A stretch of DNA of 64,000 bases from Branchinecta lynchi (lineage: Eukaryota > Arthropoda > Branchiopoda > Anostraca > Branchinectidae), in NCBI GenBank assembly GCA_023053575.1, contig JAKZAP010000007.1:20857464-20921463 (forward strand). The letters are read 5' to 3'. Position numbers and translations under genes: made by a program. The notes below the pieces were generated by a model. The model worked only from the letters and a program-made list of their open reading frames with translations, did no database searches and had not been told where the DNA came from. Each line of letters opens with the position of its first letter. Positions within the stretch are counted from its first letter, which is position 1. Positions 26,901 through 41,900 of this stretch are shown piece by piece.

Positions 26901-29900
26901 TTTTGTCCCCTAGTATATACATATATATAATGGTAGCCTATGTATCTCCTACTACATATATATTTCACGTTTCTTCCCTTGACCATTTCTCCGTACTCCA
27001 TCTAGAAAGAAGATTTTTTAAACCCGATTAGTCCCTTTTCTTTTCTTCTTTTAAATATTTATTTTTTTATCTCGTGCATTTACTACATTATTGAATGTTC
27101 AGTGTATTTTTTCCTTTTTTTTTGTCTGTACTGCACTATTTCCTCTCCTTAAGTGCGTCAATAAAATCATCATCATCATCAAATCTTCTCCGTAGGCTAT
27201 AGTACTAAAATAAATGAAATGATGGGGAAATGGTTGAGTTGGTCTCTTTCCTTGTGAACTTTCTTCTGGTTCCGAGATTCAAGGAATCGTTCGTCACGTC
27301 AGAGTGCCAATAAATCCTGCAGTCGGTCAAATCAAGTTCGCGTGACTTAACCCAGCAAACAAATAAAAGAAGAGAAAACCCGCGGATCCTTATTTGGCCT
27401 TCGTCGACAGATCTAGACTTCTCAAACGGATTTATGGTCTTGTCCGTGCCACAAATCAAGAGAGAACAAAACAGTATATTCTGTAGTACTATAAATAGTG
27501 CCAGAGACGAAGCCAAGTCCTGGTCAAGTGCAAGTATGACCTTTCGGAAATGAATCAAGCACCTCCTAGCCTTGAGATAGCACAGGGATATATTACCCAA
27601 ACAAGCAGTGGTGAACCAACGTAGCACGGCACCAGAACCTCTCGTTCTTTTGTACCATATTTTACAGACATATAACTTCACAAAAAATCATGGATTTTAA
27701 GCGACACCTTTTTCGTATCATTGTACATATTCCACTTATTTTAATCCACTGTATGTAATGATCAACATATTTAGTGCCAAATCGGCGCTACGACTTTGTA
27801 CCAATTAAAATATGTCTCTAAATTCAAAAGGGACAGTTATTTGGATTACAACTTGTAATCTATCCTACGTGAGAAAACAAAAGGTTAAATGGACCAGGAC
27901 AGTCAACACGCCTCGATGGATTATATTCTTCTCAATATTCTTAATAGTAAATATTAGGGCATATTAATCAAATGTCAAAGCACTTAAGGCGGATGATACA
28001 TAGGCTACTGTTTTGCCCCCCAGTAAATAAATAACTTATTTAACGTTACATCTCGTAACAGAATGTAACATAACCATAAAATAAATTTGAAAACGAAAAG
28101 AAAAAAAGTGATCTGTCAGAGACCTGTCAGTTAACATTAGCATGACTAGGCTAGAATAAAAGTTGACAGTGACAGCGCTTTCATCTTTTTTTGGTGCGTG
28201 ACCAGAGCCCCATATCGAACAACGCATGCTATTTGGTCGTTAGTTACGGATTACGACGAGCGGAATCCGCTGTTAATAACACATATTGTTTCCCAACACT
28301 GTAACGGTACCGGCTTAGCCGATCTTAATTTTCAGAAATATCATTTAGAACAAGCCCGAAAGTTTCGATGGGATCCCAAACATCTTTATATTTGCTCCCG
28401 ACAATTCGGTCTTGTAGATATTCTGTCTTCAACAGACTTCTTAAGCATTTTGACTTTTAACATTTACAAACAGTTTAAGGCCAATGGTAATAATCGGAGA
28501 AGACCAAGTTCGTATTTGACAGTGCAAACCGGATACGCCAGCTGAATTTCAACAAGTTCAGATATATTCAGATATCCGTTCTGCACTGTCAAATATTCAA
28601 ATATGGACTCAGCATCTGGTTTACCCTATAGCCAACGTCGTATCTCCTTCCTTCTGCCCAACTTCCAGTTTCGGCCGGATTCCGGACAAACTACTTTTCT
28701 GGCAAAAAAATAAAGATCAAAAACGAATTCAGCATGTCTCCTTACGCCTAAATCCAACCTCTAATCAACTTCAGATTAAACTTTTACTTTTAAAAATTTT
28801 CCGGTTTCAGCCGGATTCCGAGCGATCTACACATCCGGTCATGTCTTCTTACCCGCAAATCGGACATCTTATCAAATTTAAATAAAACTTTTACTTTTAA
28901 CAAATTCTCCGGTTTTGGCCAGATTCCGGCCGAACTAATTGTCCGGCGAGAAAATAAATTCCATATTCGGACTCAGCACGTCTCCTTGTCTGTAAATCGA
29001 ACCTCTAATAAACTTCATATTAACTTTAACTTTTCACAAATTTTCCGGTTTTCGCCGGATTCTGGGTGAACTATTTGTCCGGAGAGAAAATAAATTTCAT
29101 ATTCGAATTCAGCAAGTCTTCTTACCTCTAAATCAACTATCTGAATAGCTTTCACAAATATTTTGTTTGCCCCTTAATTTGAAACCCCTCTCACACCCTC
29201 AAATATAGGGCTACAGAGCCCATCTTCAAACTTGACCTGTACTTTGACCCAAAGGATCCTCCCACCAAGTTTCATCAAAATATCTCAATCCTTTCGAGAG
29301 TTATCCTCCGGACAGACAGACGGACAACTTTTGCGATGTCATAGGTATCCCTCCACTTACGTTTTGGGATTCCAAAAATCGAGGGAGAGAGAGAGATCGG
29401 TATATTTGAAACCATCGTAGCATAACGAATTGTTTCACTTGAGCTTTTTTGCCTACTGCGTCAACGAAGAAAACACCGTGAACTGACGAGTTTAAAGTCT
29501 TTACAACAACATGGACTTCTTAATCCCATTTTAATCTTCAGCTTTGGCTTCACTCAAATCCATGTGGGTCACCATCATGGCGAGACGAGATTTCAGCTAT
29601 CAAACATTCCTGTCCTCAATAGCCGCCAATTTCGACTGAGTCAGAAAACAAAAATGAAAGATGACATCCAAAATTTTAACAAGCTTTAACTGTTTACATG
29701 TTCCTATCCAAAAATCATAGATTTACCATTGCTACTTGTTCACAGATGATGTTTACTACTCATGAGTCATGGAAGGAGTTTCAGAACCCCTTCAAAAATT
29801 AATCTTTCGGAATTACCGACAAGCGATGAGCCAGGGGGTTGCAGTAGGTTCCACTCGCTTTCACCATTTGTTGTCAATAACCCCAACGACTACTCAAATA

Positions 29901-32900
29901 ATGTACACAACGGATACGTCAGCTATGATGCTTCATCAGCGACATTTTCGGCCCTAGGCAAGGGTCCATCAGGCTGTTAAGCTGTTAATCTTCAGGGTCA
30001 ACGTCGGGGAAGGAAACAGACCTGTAATAAGTAATAAAATGTAATAATTTGTAATGTAATAATTATTACAGGTTTTGTTTCCTTCCCCGACGTTGACCCT
30101 GAAGATTGACAGCCTGACGAGGACCCTTGCCAAGAAGGGCCGAATTATCGCTGATGAAGCATCGTACCTGACTTATCCGTTGTATACATTTTTTGAATAT
30201 ATGGTTCGAAGTCAGCTTGGGCTCAAGGAATATTTACCTCAACAACATATAAAGTTACACATTTTTCGCCAATTATTCAGTTTATGTTTACTCGTCTGGT
30301 TTTGTTTGTTATTAGTTAGCGTTTGGTGATGTTAAATTATTTAGATGTTATTACCTATTATTGTGTGTCTATTCATTTGCTTTCCGTTGCCGACTATTTA
30401 GCTTCTGCTATTACGAGAATTTGTGTGGGAGGAAAAGTTACAGGAGTCAGGAAATAGAGATTAAAGCTGGACTTAAGCGGACGAAGCGTATTTTGGGATC
30501 GCCTTTGAGTCGAAACGATCTTTGTACAAGAAACATAAAAAAATGGAGAATCTAATAACTCTTATGAATTAAAGTGTACGTCATCTGGTGCGTGAGTGTG
30601 TTAAACTGGGAGAATTGCGAAAGGAAGTGTTTGGTACATACCTGTGTTATGAGAGGTGGCTGTAAGCAAGGCCGTATCCAGGTGGGGTGGGGTGGTTAGG
30701 GGTTGACCCCCCCCCCCCCCCCGAAACACACAAAAATAGTAATTTTTATAGGCTTTTCCGTCTGATCTATTAATTTTGTGTACTTTTTTGTAAGACCGGC
30801 AGGAACCCCCCCCCCCCCCCCCCCGATATAAATTCCTGGATAAAGGCCTGGCCGTAAGTATGGACAGGTATAGGGGCTGGCAATGGAGCACAGAAACAGA
30901 CTTTTGGAGTTGAATTAAGTAATTTTGTGATGTTTAGTAGCTTTTGGTATGACCCTCGGGCTTTTAAAACAATAAAGTTATTATTATTATATTATCTCCA
31001 GTGTAAGCGTTTAGCCATCACATAGACCCATTTCTATTCGGATACTTTTTTATTTTTAATTTTTGTACCGAGTTTGATTCGTTTACTGTTGCGTTTGTCT
31101 CAAACTACCTGCAATCAGCATGAACGCCTTAACGTAACGAAAGACGTTTTGCGTTACGATCCTTACGTTACGTAGCGAGGTGTGGCGGCCCCTTAAGTTG
31201 GCATTAATATCTCCCAGGATCCGCACAAAAAAACAAGACGGTCTGCCAAAGAATAAATCTCAAAACCTGTCACAAGATGTCACGCAATGTGGGTGGTTTC
31301 CTGACTAGAAAACCTCATAAGAAGCCAGTATAGCACACGGTCTATTATCCAACATGTCAAATATATAACCGTGGGTTCTTAAACCATGTGCAATGCTAAA
31401 TGATTTGCTTCGACGTGGACACTTATGGCGATTTTTGTTTTGATTGGAAAACGGGGCTTCCTATGAAAACTGAACACATTAATTTACGATGCAATAATTA
31501 ACGAACGCAATAATTTACGATGTAATCCTACAGACAAACGCACACTATATCGTATCACAACTTAAATCTTTACTACATGCTCGTCCACTTTTTCTTTAGA
31601 AGCTAAATATTCCTTGAGCCCAAGCTGACTTTGAAACATACATTCAAATAGGATACGTCAGCTACGATGCTTCATCAGCGATATTTCGGCCCTTCTTGGC
31701 AAGGGTCCTCGTCGGGCTGTCGATCTTCAGGGTCAACTTCGGGGACGGAAACAAACCTGTAATCTTGATTACATTGATTAAAGGTTTACAACAAACCTGT
31801 AATCTTGATTGCACTGATTACAGGTTTGTTTCCTTCCCCGAAGTCGACCCTGAAGATCGACAACCTGACAAGGACCCTTGCCAAGAAGGGCCGAAATATC
31901 GCCGATGAAGCATCGTAGCTGACGTATCCTATTTAAATATATATTTCAAAGTCAGCTTGCGCTCAAGGAATATTTAGCTTCTAAAGAAAAAGTGGAAGAG
32001 CATGTGGTAAACGCAACTTCAAAACGAATAATTTCTTTTTTCCTACAAAACAGATCCTTACCTCTCAGGTTCTTTATGAAATCCTCCATTTTCATCCTTC
32101 TTTCCGGTTTCAAATTAGGTGTATGCAAATCCGTATTCAGCATAATAATGGCAAACGCGAGGATGAAGACCGTATCCGGATTCCGGAATTTCCCCACCGT
32201 TTCCTGATTACAATTGCAGTACTGCTGTCCGAAGACCTCCATGAGTCGTTCTATCTTCTGGGCTTCCCCAGGCATCCGGAAATGGGTCTGGAATTTCCGA
32301 AGGGCGACATCGACTGGGGTACTGGAGAGATCAAGCTCCCGGGCGAAACACCTGGGAAAGGGGTGAGGGTTAGAACATCAACGATGATATGTCAAGGGCC
32401 CTCCTCCCCAGACAAACCATATCCGTGATTAGACAAAATCACGAGAGTAGATTAACTAACAATTCCATAACGAAACAAATGTTTATTTATTTTATTCAAC
32501 TCATCAACGGCCCCCATTTTTGTTTGCTCATGTTTTTCTCTCTTTTTTATTGGTTTTTTCTTGCTGTTGTTTTTTCTCTTGTACGCTTGTGATTGGCCCT
32601 AGTTGGTCCTTAATTCAGTTCACTAAATAAACCAAGTAATATAAATGACCTTATACTATTTCAGCCTCCAGGTAGATTGGTATGCCTGTCCTCTTTCGCA
32701 TAATTATCTGCATCCATCACGCAGAGTTGGTACAGTAGCTTAAGTTAAAGAACTTCAAAATAGAAGCTTTCAGTTCTTTGGGTAGTACCAAACTCTCATA
32801 GTAGGCTGCCTTTTTTTTTTACTGCTGAAGAACAGAACAAAACACATATAGGCTACACACGAATATATCTAACGATCATAGAGACTAGCTGGAACTAAAC

Positions 32901-35900
32901 CACATGGTGGCTCTTAACTGGAATACTGAGAATTCGAAAAAGGAAAATAAAACGAAAAATAAAGAATATAATAACACCCGAAAACACTAATAAACGGATA
33001 ATTCCATTAAGATTTAATTGATTAGGTTTCATTTAAACGACACCTCGTACTCAAGCCCGTATCCATGAATTTATTTCGGGGGGGGGTGACCCCCCCCCCC
33101 CCCCTGGATACGACCTTACTCGCACTACATAGTGTTTTTGCTCAGATATCTTGAGATAACTGACCACTTTACAACTTACTAGGCTTAGCGAAAATTACAC
33201 ACGGCTTCGGCTGTTTTTAGCCGTTTCCATTTCCCTTGCCTTGGATGACAATCTTGGCAAAATCTGAATAGCCGGTCTCAGAATGAATAAGCTCCAGAGA
33301 AAAAATTACTGAATACATGATACGTCACGTGAATAGAAAAAAACGTGGCAACCGTGATAATCAGTGTATCGTTAGTAAAGGAGACATGATACACTTATGA
33401 GGTGAACAGTATCGGGAACAATAATGGATGGAAGTTCTACTGAAGTAGAGTCAATTACTATCATCAGTACGAAGTGTCCTCTAACCAAATTAATAGCCGG
33501 CTTTTCCATTTAGCGTAATTTTGTTGTATATACATTCAGACTTCCATGAGACTGACTATTGGCCCAGTAACTACTCTAGACCATTCTTTTGGGAAAAAGA
33601 CTATGAAAAACAAGAAAAGTAATTCGCACGAAAATTACTAAAACGATCCTGATGCTCAGCTTTTGTATGTCAACTCTTTTTTCTCGACTTTTGGGGTCTT
33701 TCCAAATTATGTGGGCATTAAATGGTAAACTCTGCCGTGAACGGTGGGTAGCCCCTTTTGTTGAAGTCATTAGGCGCACGTGCCACCTGTCATGGTCAAT
33801 ACAGGCTATTCCTCAAACTGAATCGTTAGATTGTATCACTCGCAGGAAACATATGCCAAGGCGGGTCATACTAGGTCACTCGCACACATAAATCACCATA
33901 CCAAAACAAGATACTTCTGGGAGAGACCTGTCTCGCTTCCACATACTTTTTTAGAGACCGAAGGGGTGACGCTAAAGTCGCAAGAAAAAAATCTGATAAT
34001 GCCAGTAAAATAACGATCAGGGAACTATAAAAAAACGGGAAATAACTTGACTGTGTTTTGTTGACTGTAACTTGACTTATGTGTATAGTTTGGAAAATAA
34101 TGGAGTCATCCGCTGTATGGACGATTTTGTTTTTTGTAATAAGGTATTAATGAAAGTGTGGGTCATTTATGTGACTGCAGAGTTCGGCGAATATGTTGAA
34201 GTGGTTAAATCTGCACCAAGCACTGTTCACAATGTGCCGCCGCTAGGCAGCGCTACTCCCCTTCCGCTAACTGTGTTATATCTTTTATACTGTTAACTCT
34301 TGAACTATTTTATTAACCCTCTACTCACCCTGACCAATTCTATGATCATGAGTCACGAACGGACTAGTGAATAAAACCTCTTGTTATATAAGGACCATAT
34401 CATTGCTATGCGTCTTATTTAAAGCTAATTCTTACAGCGTTTGGATTAAGTGACTTTGGGATAGGGCAACCAGAAGGAACTACGAAAAGTAGTACCTGAG
34501 GTAACACTGAACAACTCAATTATCTGAACAACACATTTAAAAACATGTCGTCTAGTTTCTTATAGGACGGACATCAGATTCACAAACCAAGACGTGGACT
34601 CAGAGATGGGCGAATCCGGATTCAGATTCAAATCCAGGATTCGTCCTTTTGGCCGGATTCGAATCTTCTGCTTCTCAGGCTCGATCCGGATTCAGACTCG
34701 GATTCAAAACTCCCAATCTTACGAATCCGCTCAAATTTCTAGTCTACATCCTTCCAGTTTCCGTTTTCCCAATTTTTACACAGAAGGCTTAGGCAATCCA
34801 ATTATTTCGGTGTCCACCACCAACCATGTTAAGTAGTCTATCACATTATCTGATTACCTAAGATATCACCTATGTACTCGATTTGTTTTTTCTCAAGGTC
34901 GGATTAGAATCCTCAGCCCGAAATTCGGATTCGTACGCTCTGGATCGAATCCTTTCATGATCAGATTCGCCCATCTGAGACTATAGATGGCACTGCTCAG
35001 GAAACGGCAAGAATTAATATATCTCTAACTGCATGGTTCCGACTCAAAATGGGTCAGTTTCATGTGCAAGCTGGCTCTTTGGCAAACCTTAAACCCCGGA
35101 CCACATTTCTAGATGCTGAAAAACATCAATTAAATCATATGACATAATAGAGCTTCTACAGCTAAAACAAAAACAACGACCTTCGTTGAATGCCCGCCAG
35201 ACTGCACCAGTCGAATAAAAACACCTGTTCAAATACGCCCCAAAAATCAACATGAATCACAGGAGGATTTTGGCAACAATTACCAAGAGCGAAAAACATA
35301 CAATCGCACGCGAGATTGAATTAGAATTGCTAATTTTCGTGCCAAAACTGTAGATATAGCAACGACCCTGAAAACCTTGGGAACGAGGGGGTTAGAATTT
35401 GTAACCAAACAGCCAAAGGAAGCAAACTGATTCTTCTCCAGGGGTCAAATTGCTGCCTTAATTTGCCACGTCCAGTTCAGCGTAACCAAGCGGATTACTT
35501 GTCTCAAGTCTTCCTTGCCTCGTTGTCAACTTTTCGACAGACATTGTAAAGTATATCCACAAGCTGATGAGTAGAAAATCTGCGATCTGTTTCCCGAGCA
35601 ACGGAAGTATTGCACTCTCTTTTGCGTACAAAGTGAAAGCTCCTCATTGCCTTATAGATACATGTTTAACTATATTTTTGTCACAAGTGATGGTAATGAG
35701 ACAATGAGGGATTTTCAGAAACTGGTCCACTTGGGAATGCTGAACTGGAACAAGGCAAATTGTCAAACTGACTCGGAAAAAGAAACATTTATTGACAACA
35801 CTGTAAAAAGTTTCCCCGAGTAAGGATTAAAGTTAACTGCATTATTTGCTACTGGAGGGATAAGATTAATCCAAATTAGAAATAATCTTATCTTAGTAGA

Positions 35901-38900
35901 GACAAGATTAATCCCCGTAGCAAATACTGCAAGATTTTTCTGTACAGTGTAGTCTAGCTGTACGGTTTGGAATCGTTACAGGAAAGTGGTGACACTCTAG
36001 GCGTTCGACGTCATATTCTAGCACTAAACGGATCATTCGGCTGAGATTTGTTGTAGCGATATTTCGGCCCTTCTTGTCAATGACACTCTTCAGGCTCAAG
36101 TGAGAAAAATGAACCTGCGATCATTTCTAGCTTGAGCCTGAAGAGCACCCTTGTCCCGAAGGGCCGAAGTATCACCATTATGAATTTCACATAACATGGC
36201 GCCATCATTTTTTAATCTATTTTTTGACATGGATCATCCTGCGCTAACCGACAAAACTTATAAGTTCGGGAATCGCCGTTTAACCATGCTAGTTGACTCC
36301 CTATAAACAAATGTATAAACTAAAAGTCTCTGTGACGAAGTAGCCTAATCCTAAGAAATCACACAAAATACAAAAATCATTTATGGCAAAATTCCAAACT
36401 TTTCGAGGACAGAGAAAAACAACAATCTAATTCCAATGTTTATAAGACGTGCTCGAGAAAGGCGTGTGAAATCACGTCATTGACGGACAAAAAAACACTA
36501 AATTTGAAAAACACGATGCACGTGGGAAATCCAAAATATGAGAATGAAAACACATTTCTCCGGAAATGCTATGCGGTTAAACGAAAATAAATGATGACAA
36601 GAACACGCCAACTACAAGGGCGAGGCCAAATGACAACTGAGGAACGACACGGGGCGTATCGATCCTCAATTATGTAATCCGCAAAAATTCTAACTTTTTC
36701 CTAAGGATGGTGCCCAAAATCCTGGGAGCAGTTCCGAATCTTTACCAGCTCATAGGTATTTATCGAGATAGAACTGTACCAGCAAGTCGGATGGAAAAGA
36801 CGAATAAGAAAAGAAGATAGCAATAGTTTTGACCCAGCAAAGAAATAAGCTAAATATTACAAATCCTATTCCTTAGCTGAAATGTTTACAACTGCCACAA
36901 TTTTCCTTCCAATCCAACTTGGATTCTTCTGATATTCTTCACCTTGATGGCTTTGATCTATAATGGTACTGACAGACGTTCAGGTTTTCCCGGCCTAGCT
37001 TTCTACACTTTCGTCACGAAGTAAAAGAATATCAGCTTTTCCGCGCGGAATTGATGATGGTGCCAAAAAACGTAGCAGGAATTCCGATCCGCCTGACCCC
37101 GATCTTATGTTTGCACCATGGAAGTGTGCTGATTCAAAAACGGGGGGGGGGGGGGGGGGAGACTCAAGGCTAAGCTTCGCACACATTAAAGAAAAACGTG
37201 TGCTGACATTGGCATAATCCCTGCAATATCTCAAGTTCTGTCCCTCAGAAAGTACACCTCCTATTTATGCGGATGCGTTTTCCGGGTTGAAAACATAAAC
37301 TAGAAAAAATCTGTGTCCTATCCATCAGTTGGGAAGTGTAAACAAAGTTCTTTCAAAACAGTCTCGAAAGTAGAGAGAATAATTCAGGCCAGCTAGGGTA
37401 ATCAATAGCCTCCGTTTTTGCGTTCGGAATGCCGACTTACTGTTTAATTGCTATATAGGCTAATAACAGAATCATAGTTTTGAGTGCAGTGTCCAAGAAG
37501 ATGTTACGAATGGTATTTTAGAATTTAGAATATCAAAATTAGCTTTCTTGTTATCGGAATAATTCGAGCTTTGGGATCAGTATTAGTAAGAATAATCTTT
37601 CGTGGTTTTCCAACATCCTGCTGAGTCTTGTTATCTAAATAAAATTAGTTCAAAGTTATTTTAATGACCGTGTAGTTATATACCAAAATGAAGTTTCAAG
37701 GGCTATGGAAAAATCATGTCCTCAGGGTGGAATTGTATCTCCATTTTTATGTTTAATGAACATAAATGATCTTTTGAATGAGAAAATCGACAAACATTGT
37801 ATTATAAAAGCTTACGCAGATGATATTTGTGTGATAATAATTTCAGAAAGCATTTGTCAACTGGAAGAAATAGCTCAAAAAGTGTTAAAAAAATTTGAGC
37901 AATGGGCTGTTAAAAATAAACTTGAGTTTGATCAAAATAAAACTGAAGCTGTTTTATTCACTAATAAGCATAAAGTTCCAAAAATCACTCTGAAATTTGG
38001 TGGTGATAGGCCTACTATTGAAGTGAAAGAAAAAGTTAAATATTTTGGAGTTTTTTTGGATAGAAAATTACTGTGGACAGACCATGTTGTTAGTAGAATT
38101 AATTTAGCTAAACAATATTCAACTCGTCTTTTATGTGCGGCAAACAACATGGGGCCTAAGACCCTTTGCATTTAGGAAACTGTACAAGTCGGTTGCTGAA
38201 AGCACAATTTTATATGCTGTTCCAGTTTGGATCGCTGCTCATAAGAAAAAACATATTCTGCGAAAACTAAAATCAGCTCAACGAATTCCGATGTTGGCAA
38301 TCTCCAAATCTTTTCGTAGCGCACAGTCAGATGTAATAAGAGCAATTTCTGGCGTGTTACCTATTCACATTAGAGCTTTTGAACTGACTGCATTATGATA
38401 TGCTCGTAAAGGCCGCCCTCAAAATTGGCCTATGTTTACTCCACCTTCTTTCCCTTTCGTTCAAAGATCATCTCTTCATAGTATTTTTACAGATGAAGTT
38501 CTTTCTGAATTGTTTGGACATAGTATTTTTGATAATAGTTTTATTTTAAACCGTCAGTTTCTAAAATCTAAGTTATATGAAATGTGGTATAGTGATTTTC
38601 AAAATTCAATTAGCTACTGGCCAAGCCGTTTCTTTTCAAGTACAAATGATTTAATTGCTGCTTCTTCTTTTGAGCCAAAATACCAGTTGACACAATTTAT
38701 TACTGGCCATTGTCGTCTTAATAGTTTCCTGCATAGAATTGGTAAAGCTCCTTCTAGCTTGTGTTATTGTTGCCAAATTCCTGAAACTTGCAGCCATCTT
38801 TTATTTGAATGTCCTTTACATTACACTCAGCGAATCTCTTTGTCTTTTTGTTTATCTTAACTAGGTCTTAGCTTTCCTTTTAGTTTTAATTTAGCAGTGA

Positions 38901-41900
38901 GTAATAAGTATGTTAGAAATCTTGTTATTGTTTTTTTTTTTTTTAAAGAACTAGGAGATTAGAAATTTCGTAGTTGGTGATCATTGGTTGCGTCATCATT
39001 TTTCTTCATTCGAGACTTTATGATTAGATTACGTTTTTTCTTTTTGATGTCATGTAGTTTTAGTTTAGTATATAGAGTGAAATACCTTGTTTGGTTTACT
39101 CACGAAAGAAAATAGGAATTTGATGTGAAGCTCGAAGCGAGGAGATGATTCTGAGAGTTGACTGTAGCGAGACATATGTCTTTTTTATTAGATTACCTTA
39201 CGTGTAGAAAGAAGCAAGTGTTACTAAAGGAATACATAAAGTAAGTGTCAAAGAAAAAGAGTCGACCTTCCGAAACGAAAGACTACGATCCTAAATACGC
39301 CTTCGAAGGTTGAATATTCCGCCGCTCGAACGCTACCATATAATGATCTCAAGTCGGACATAAACCGCCGGTCGAGTATAAAGAGTAATAACAACACCGG
39401 GGCTAAAGACCTATCATTGGTTCAAAGAGAAGAGTTGAGAGAGTTAGTTCTTAATTCTAGAGTTCTTTCTTAGTGATGAATATTTTTGTGTTTATTCATC
39501 TTCTACCGCCTGTATAGGCCTACTCGTTAAAATAGGGCTGAAGGACTCGGCTATCACTTTGTGTATTTATCAACATTGCTCTGCCCCCCCCCCCCCCAAC
39601 CCCCTTGTTTTCGGGTAGCAGTAATACCAAACCGCTGAACTGTTATAGAAGACATAAATACCGTGACGGTTATGCGTAGCATAATATAACTTCTCCGCTT
39701 GAAAACAGACCAAATAGGCATATACTGACCGCTGCGGTATAACTGACAAGTGAAAAAGAGAATAAATGGATTTGTCTCTTTGTCAATATAGAGCAAGTCT
39801 CAGGGAATGAAGTTCTACGTCTGGTTCTAAGGTCCCAATCAACATTCACTTTCGGCTAAGCTATTCTAGTCGATTCCGACGGGAATAACCCTGATTAGCA
39901 AGTTGGCCAATGAAAGAGAATTGCATTTTTGTCAGGGGTTATAAAGGAAAGTCTGAGCTAATATAGTTTTAAGTCTGGCTCTAAGCTCCTAACCAACAGT
40001 GGCTGTTCTGAGCTATTTTAAGTCAATCCTGACTGAAATAAACCAGATTAGAAAATTGCCAGATCTGAAACGGAATTGCATTTTGGTCAGGGGCTATAAA
40101 CATCGTCTGAGGTGATGTAGTCTTAAGTCAGCCGCTAAGCTCCTAACCAACATTCACTTTTGGTTCATTGTGAAGGAAATAAACCACAGTAGCAATTAGA
40201 GTCGCGCTTCGGTCAGGGATTACAGAAGAAGTCCGAAGCAATGTAGAGTTAAGTCTGTCTCTAAGCTCCCAACTAAGGTTCAATTTTGGCATAAGCTATT
40301 CTGGCGGAAAGTCAGATTAGCAAATTGGTACTTACTCCAATGCCGCCATGTTAAAGGAGCTCTGGAGATTTCCAAGATATTCTCCAATCATCTGCTTGGA
40401 AACGCCCTTTCTCGAGATCAGAAATTTGGCAACTGCGACCGGAGAACTTTCCAGAAACCCCTTCTGAATGAGGTAGGAAATCCCACGCTCCGGCTTCTTA
40501 TTGAAGAGGTTTAAGCCGACCCTGTAGTGCCTCTTCCGAAGACTTTCAAGAGCCTAGAAATTATAATAAACTATTAGCAAAAACAAATTTTTGTTTACCT
40601 TCATTACTTTAATTCGCACCTAGGAGCAAATAAGGTCCATGACAGTCTACCACAAACCCTTGATTTTGGGACAGCCTATGCCAAACGCTGGGTATATCTA
40701 ACGTTTGGTATACTCTATGCCTAACGCTGGATACACTATGCCAAATGTTGGATACTGCGACCTAAGAAAATATCGATGATTTGAGTGAAGCGCCAAATGT
40801 TGGATACTGCGACCTAAGAAAATATCGATGATTTGAGTGAAGCTCAGAAATCGACCAATCAGAATTCACCTGTAGCGAGGTAGGTCAGGGTTGGTGTACC
40901 AACAGCTATCCAGCGTTTGGCATAGGGTATCCAGCATTAGGCATAGGCTATGCGAAACGATAGACGTATCCCGCGTTTGGCATAGGGTATCCAAAAATCG
41001 GGGTTTGTGATTGACTGGTCCATGACGGATTTGTTATGAGGCATATAAAATGGGAAAAGCTTTCAACAGAACGTGCTTTATCTCGAGCTATCGCATATTG
41101 GTACTTGTCATTAAACAAACAAAAAAAATGTCACCACAACAGGTGACGTTTTGTAAAGCGAACTCCTGCTGACTTTATGCAACTTTTTTGACGTATCAAT
41201 TCGGGATTGGACAGTCCCACGCCTCAATGTACCAGAGACAACAGAGTAACCGAGAAACTGTTCACTGGTTAGGATTAGAAGCAACGCGCTACTGTAATTT
41301 TTTGTTTTTATTGGGATTCGGGAATGTATGTGTGACCTTATTAAAATGGGAATGAATCATTTCTCGTGTCACTTTTGCTTTAAGGCCGCAGATAGGGACC
41401 ATTTTTTCTCAGCTGAAGAAATGAAAAGGTTCAATAGTAATCATTTTAAAGTCTCCAGGAAATCAAGTCCCTGGATTTTTCGACACTTTCCTTGCATATG
41501 GTTTCTTTAAAGGACCCGTCTGTCTATAATGCCAATGCATCCTACTTCTGTAACTACACTCATTAATTCTTAAGCCCAGAGACCCAAATTTGATACTTTA
41601 CATTCTAAGCCCCCTAACGGTAGCTCACTTATCTTTGCACTTGCCACGATTCACTATTTTCTATGCGCATTATGCTCCCGATATGTGCTCGCATGCTATT
41701 GGTGCGTAAAACCAACTATCTGAATATTGCCGAGTTTTTGCGGGAAGTAATCGGCCTGGGTAATTTGTTAAGAGCAGAGCCTAGTTTTACAGTATTCAAT
41801 TAGTTTTGAATATTGGAACACAAACAGTAAATAGTACGAGGTGTCCTTTAAACTCCTATCAGCAAAGCCTAAGCCTGGTAGCCAACGACAATAACTCTTT

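Larger units (their letters stand above)
35000..37590. other. intron stretch with two small elements only
   Basis: Besides the elements at 35798-35950 and 36045-36180 and the G run at 37141, I see no gene or clear repeat; the longest frames are short and unlike any family I know. Confidence 0.4.

Noticed and set aside
27205..27681. 158-codon minus frame
   Set aside because: Longest unexplained frame, but no domain, low-complexity composition and no splice context. Chance length is plausible in 64 kb.
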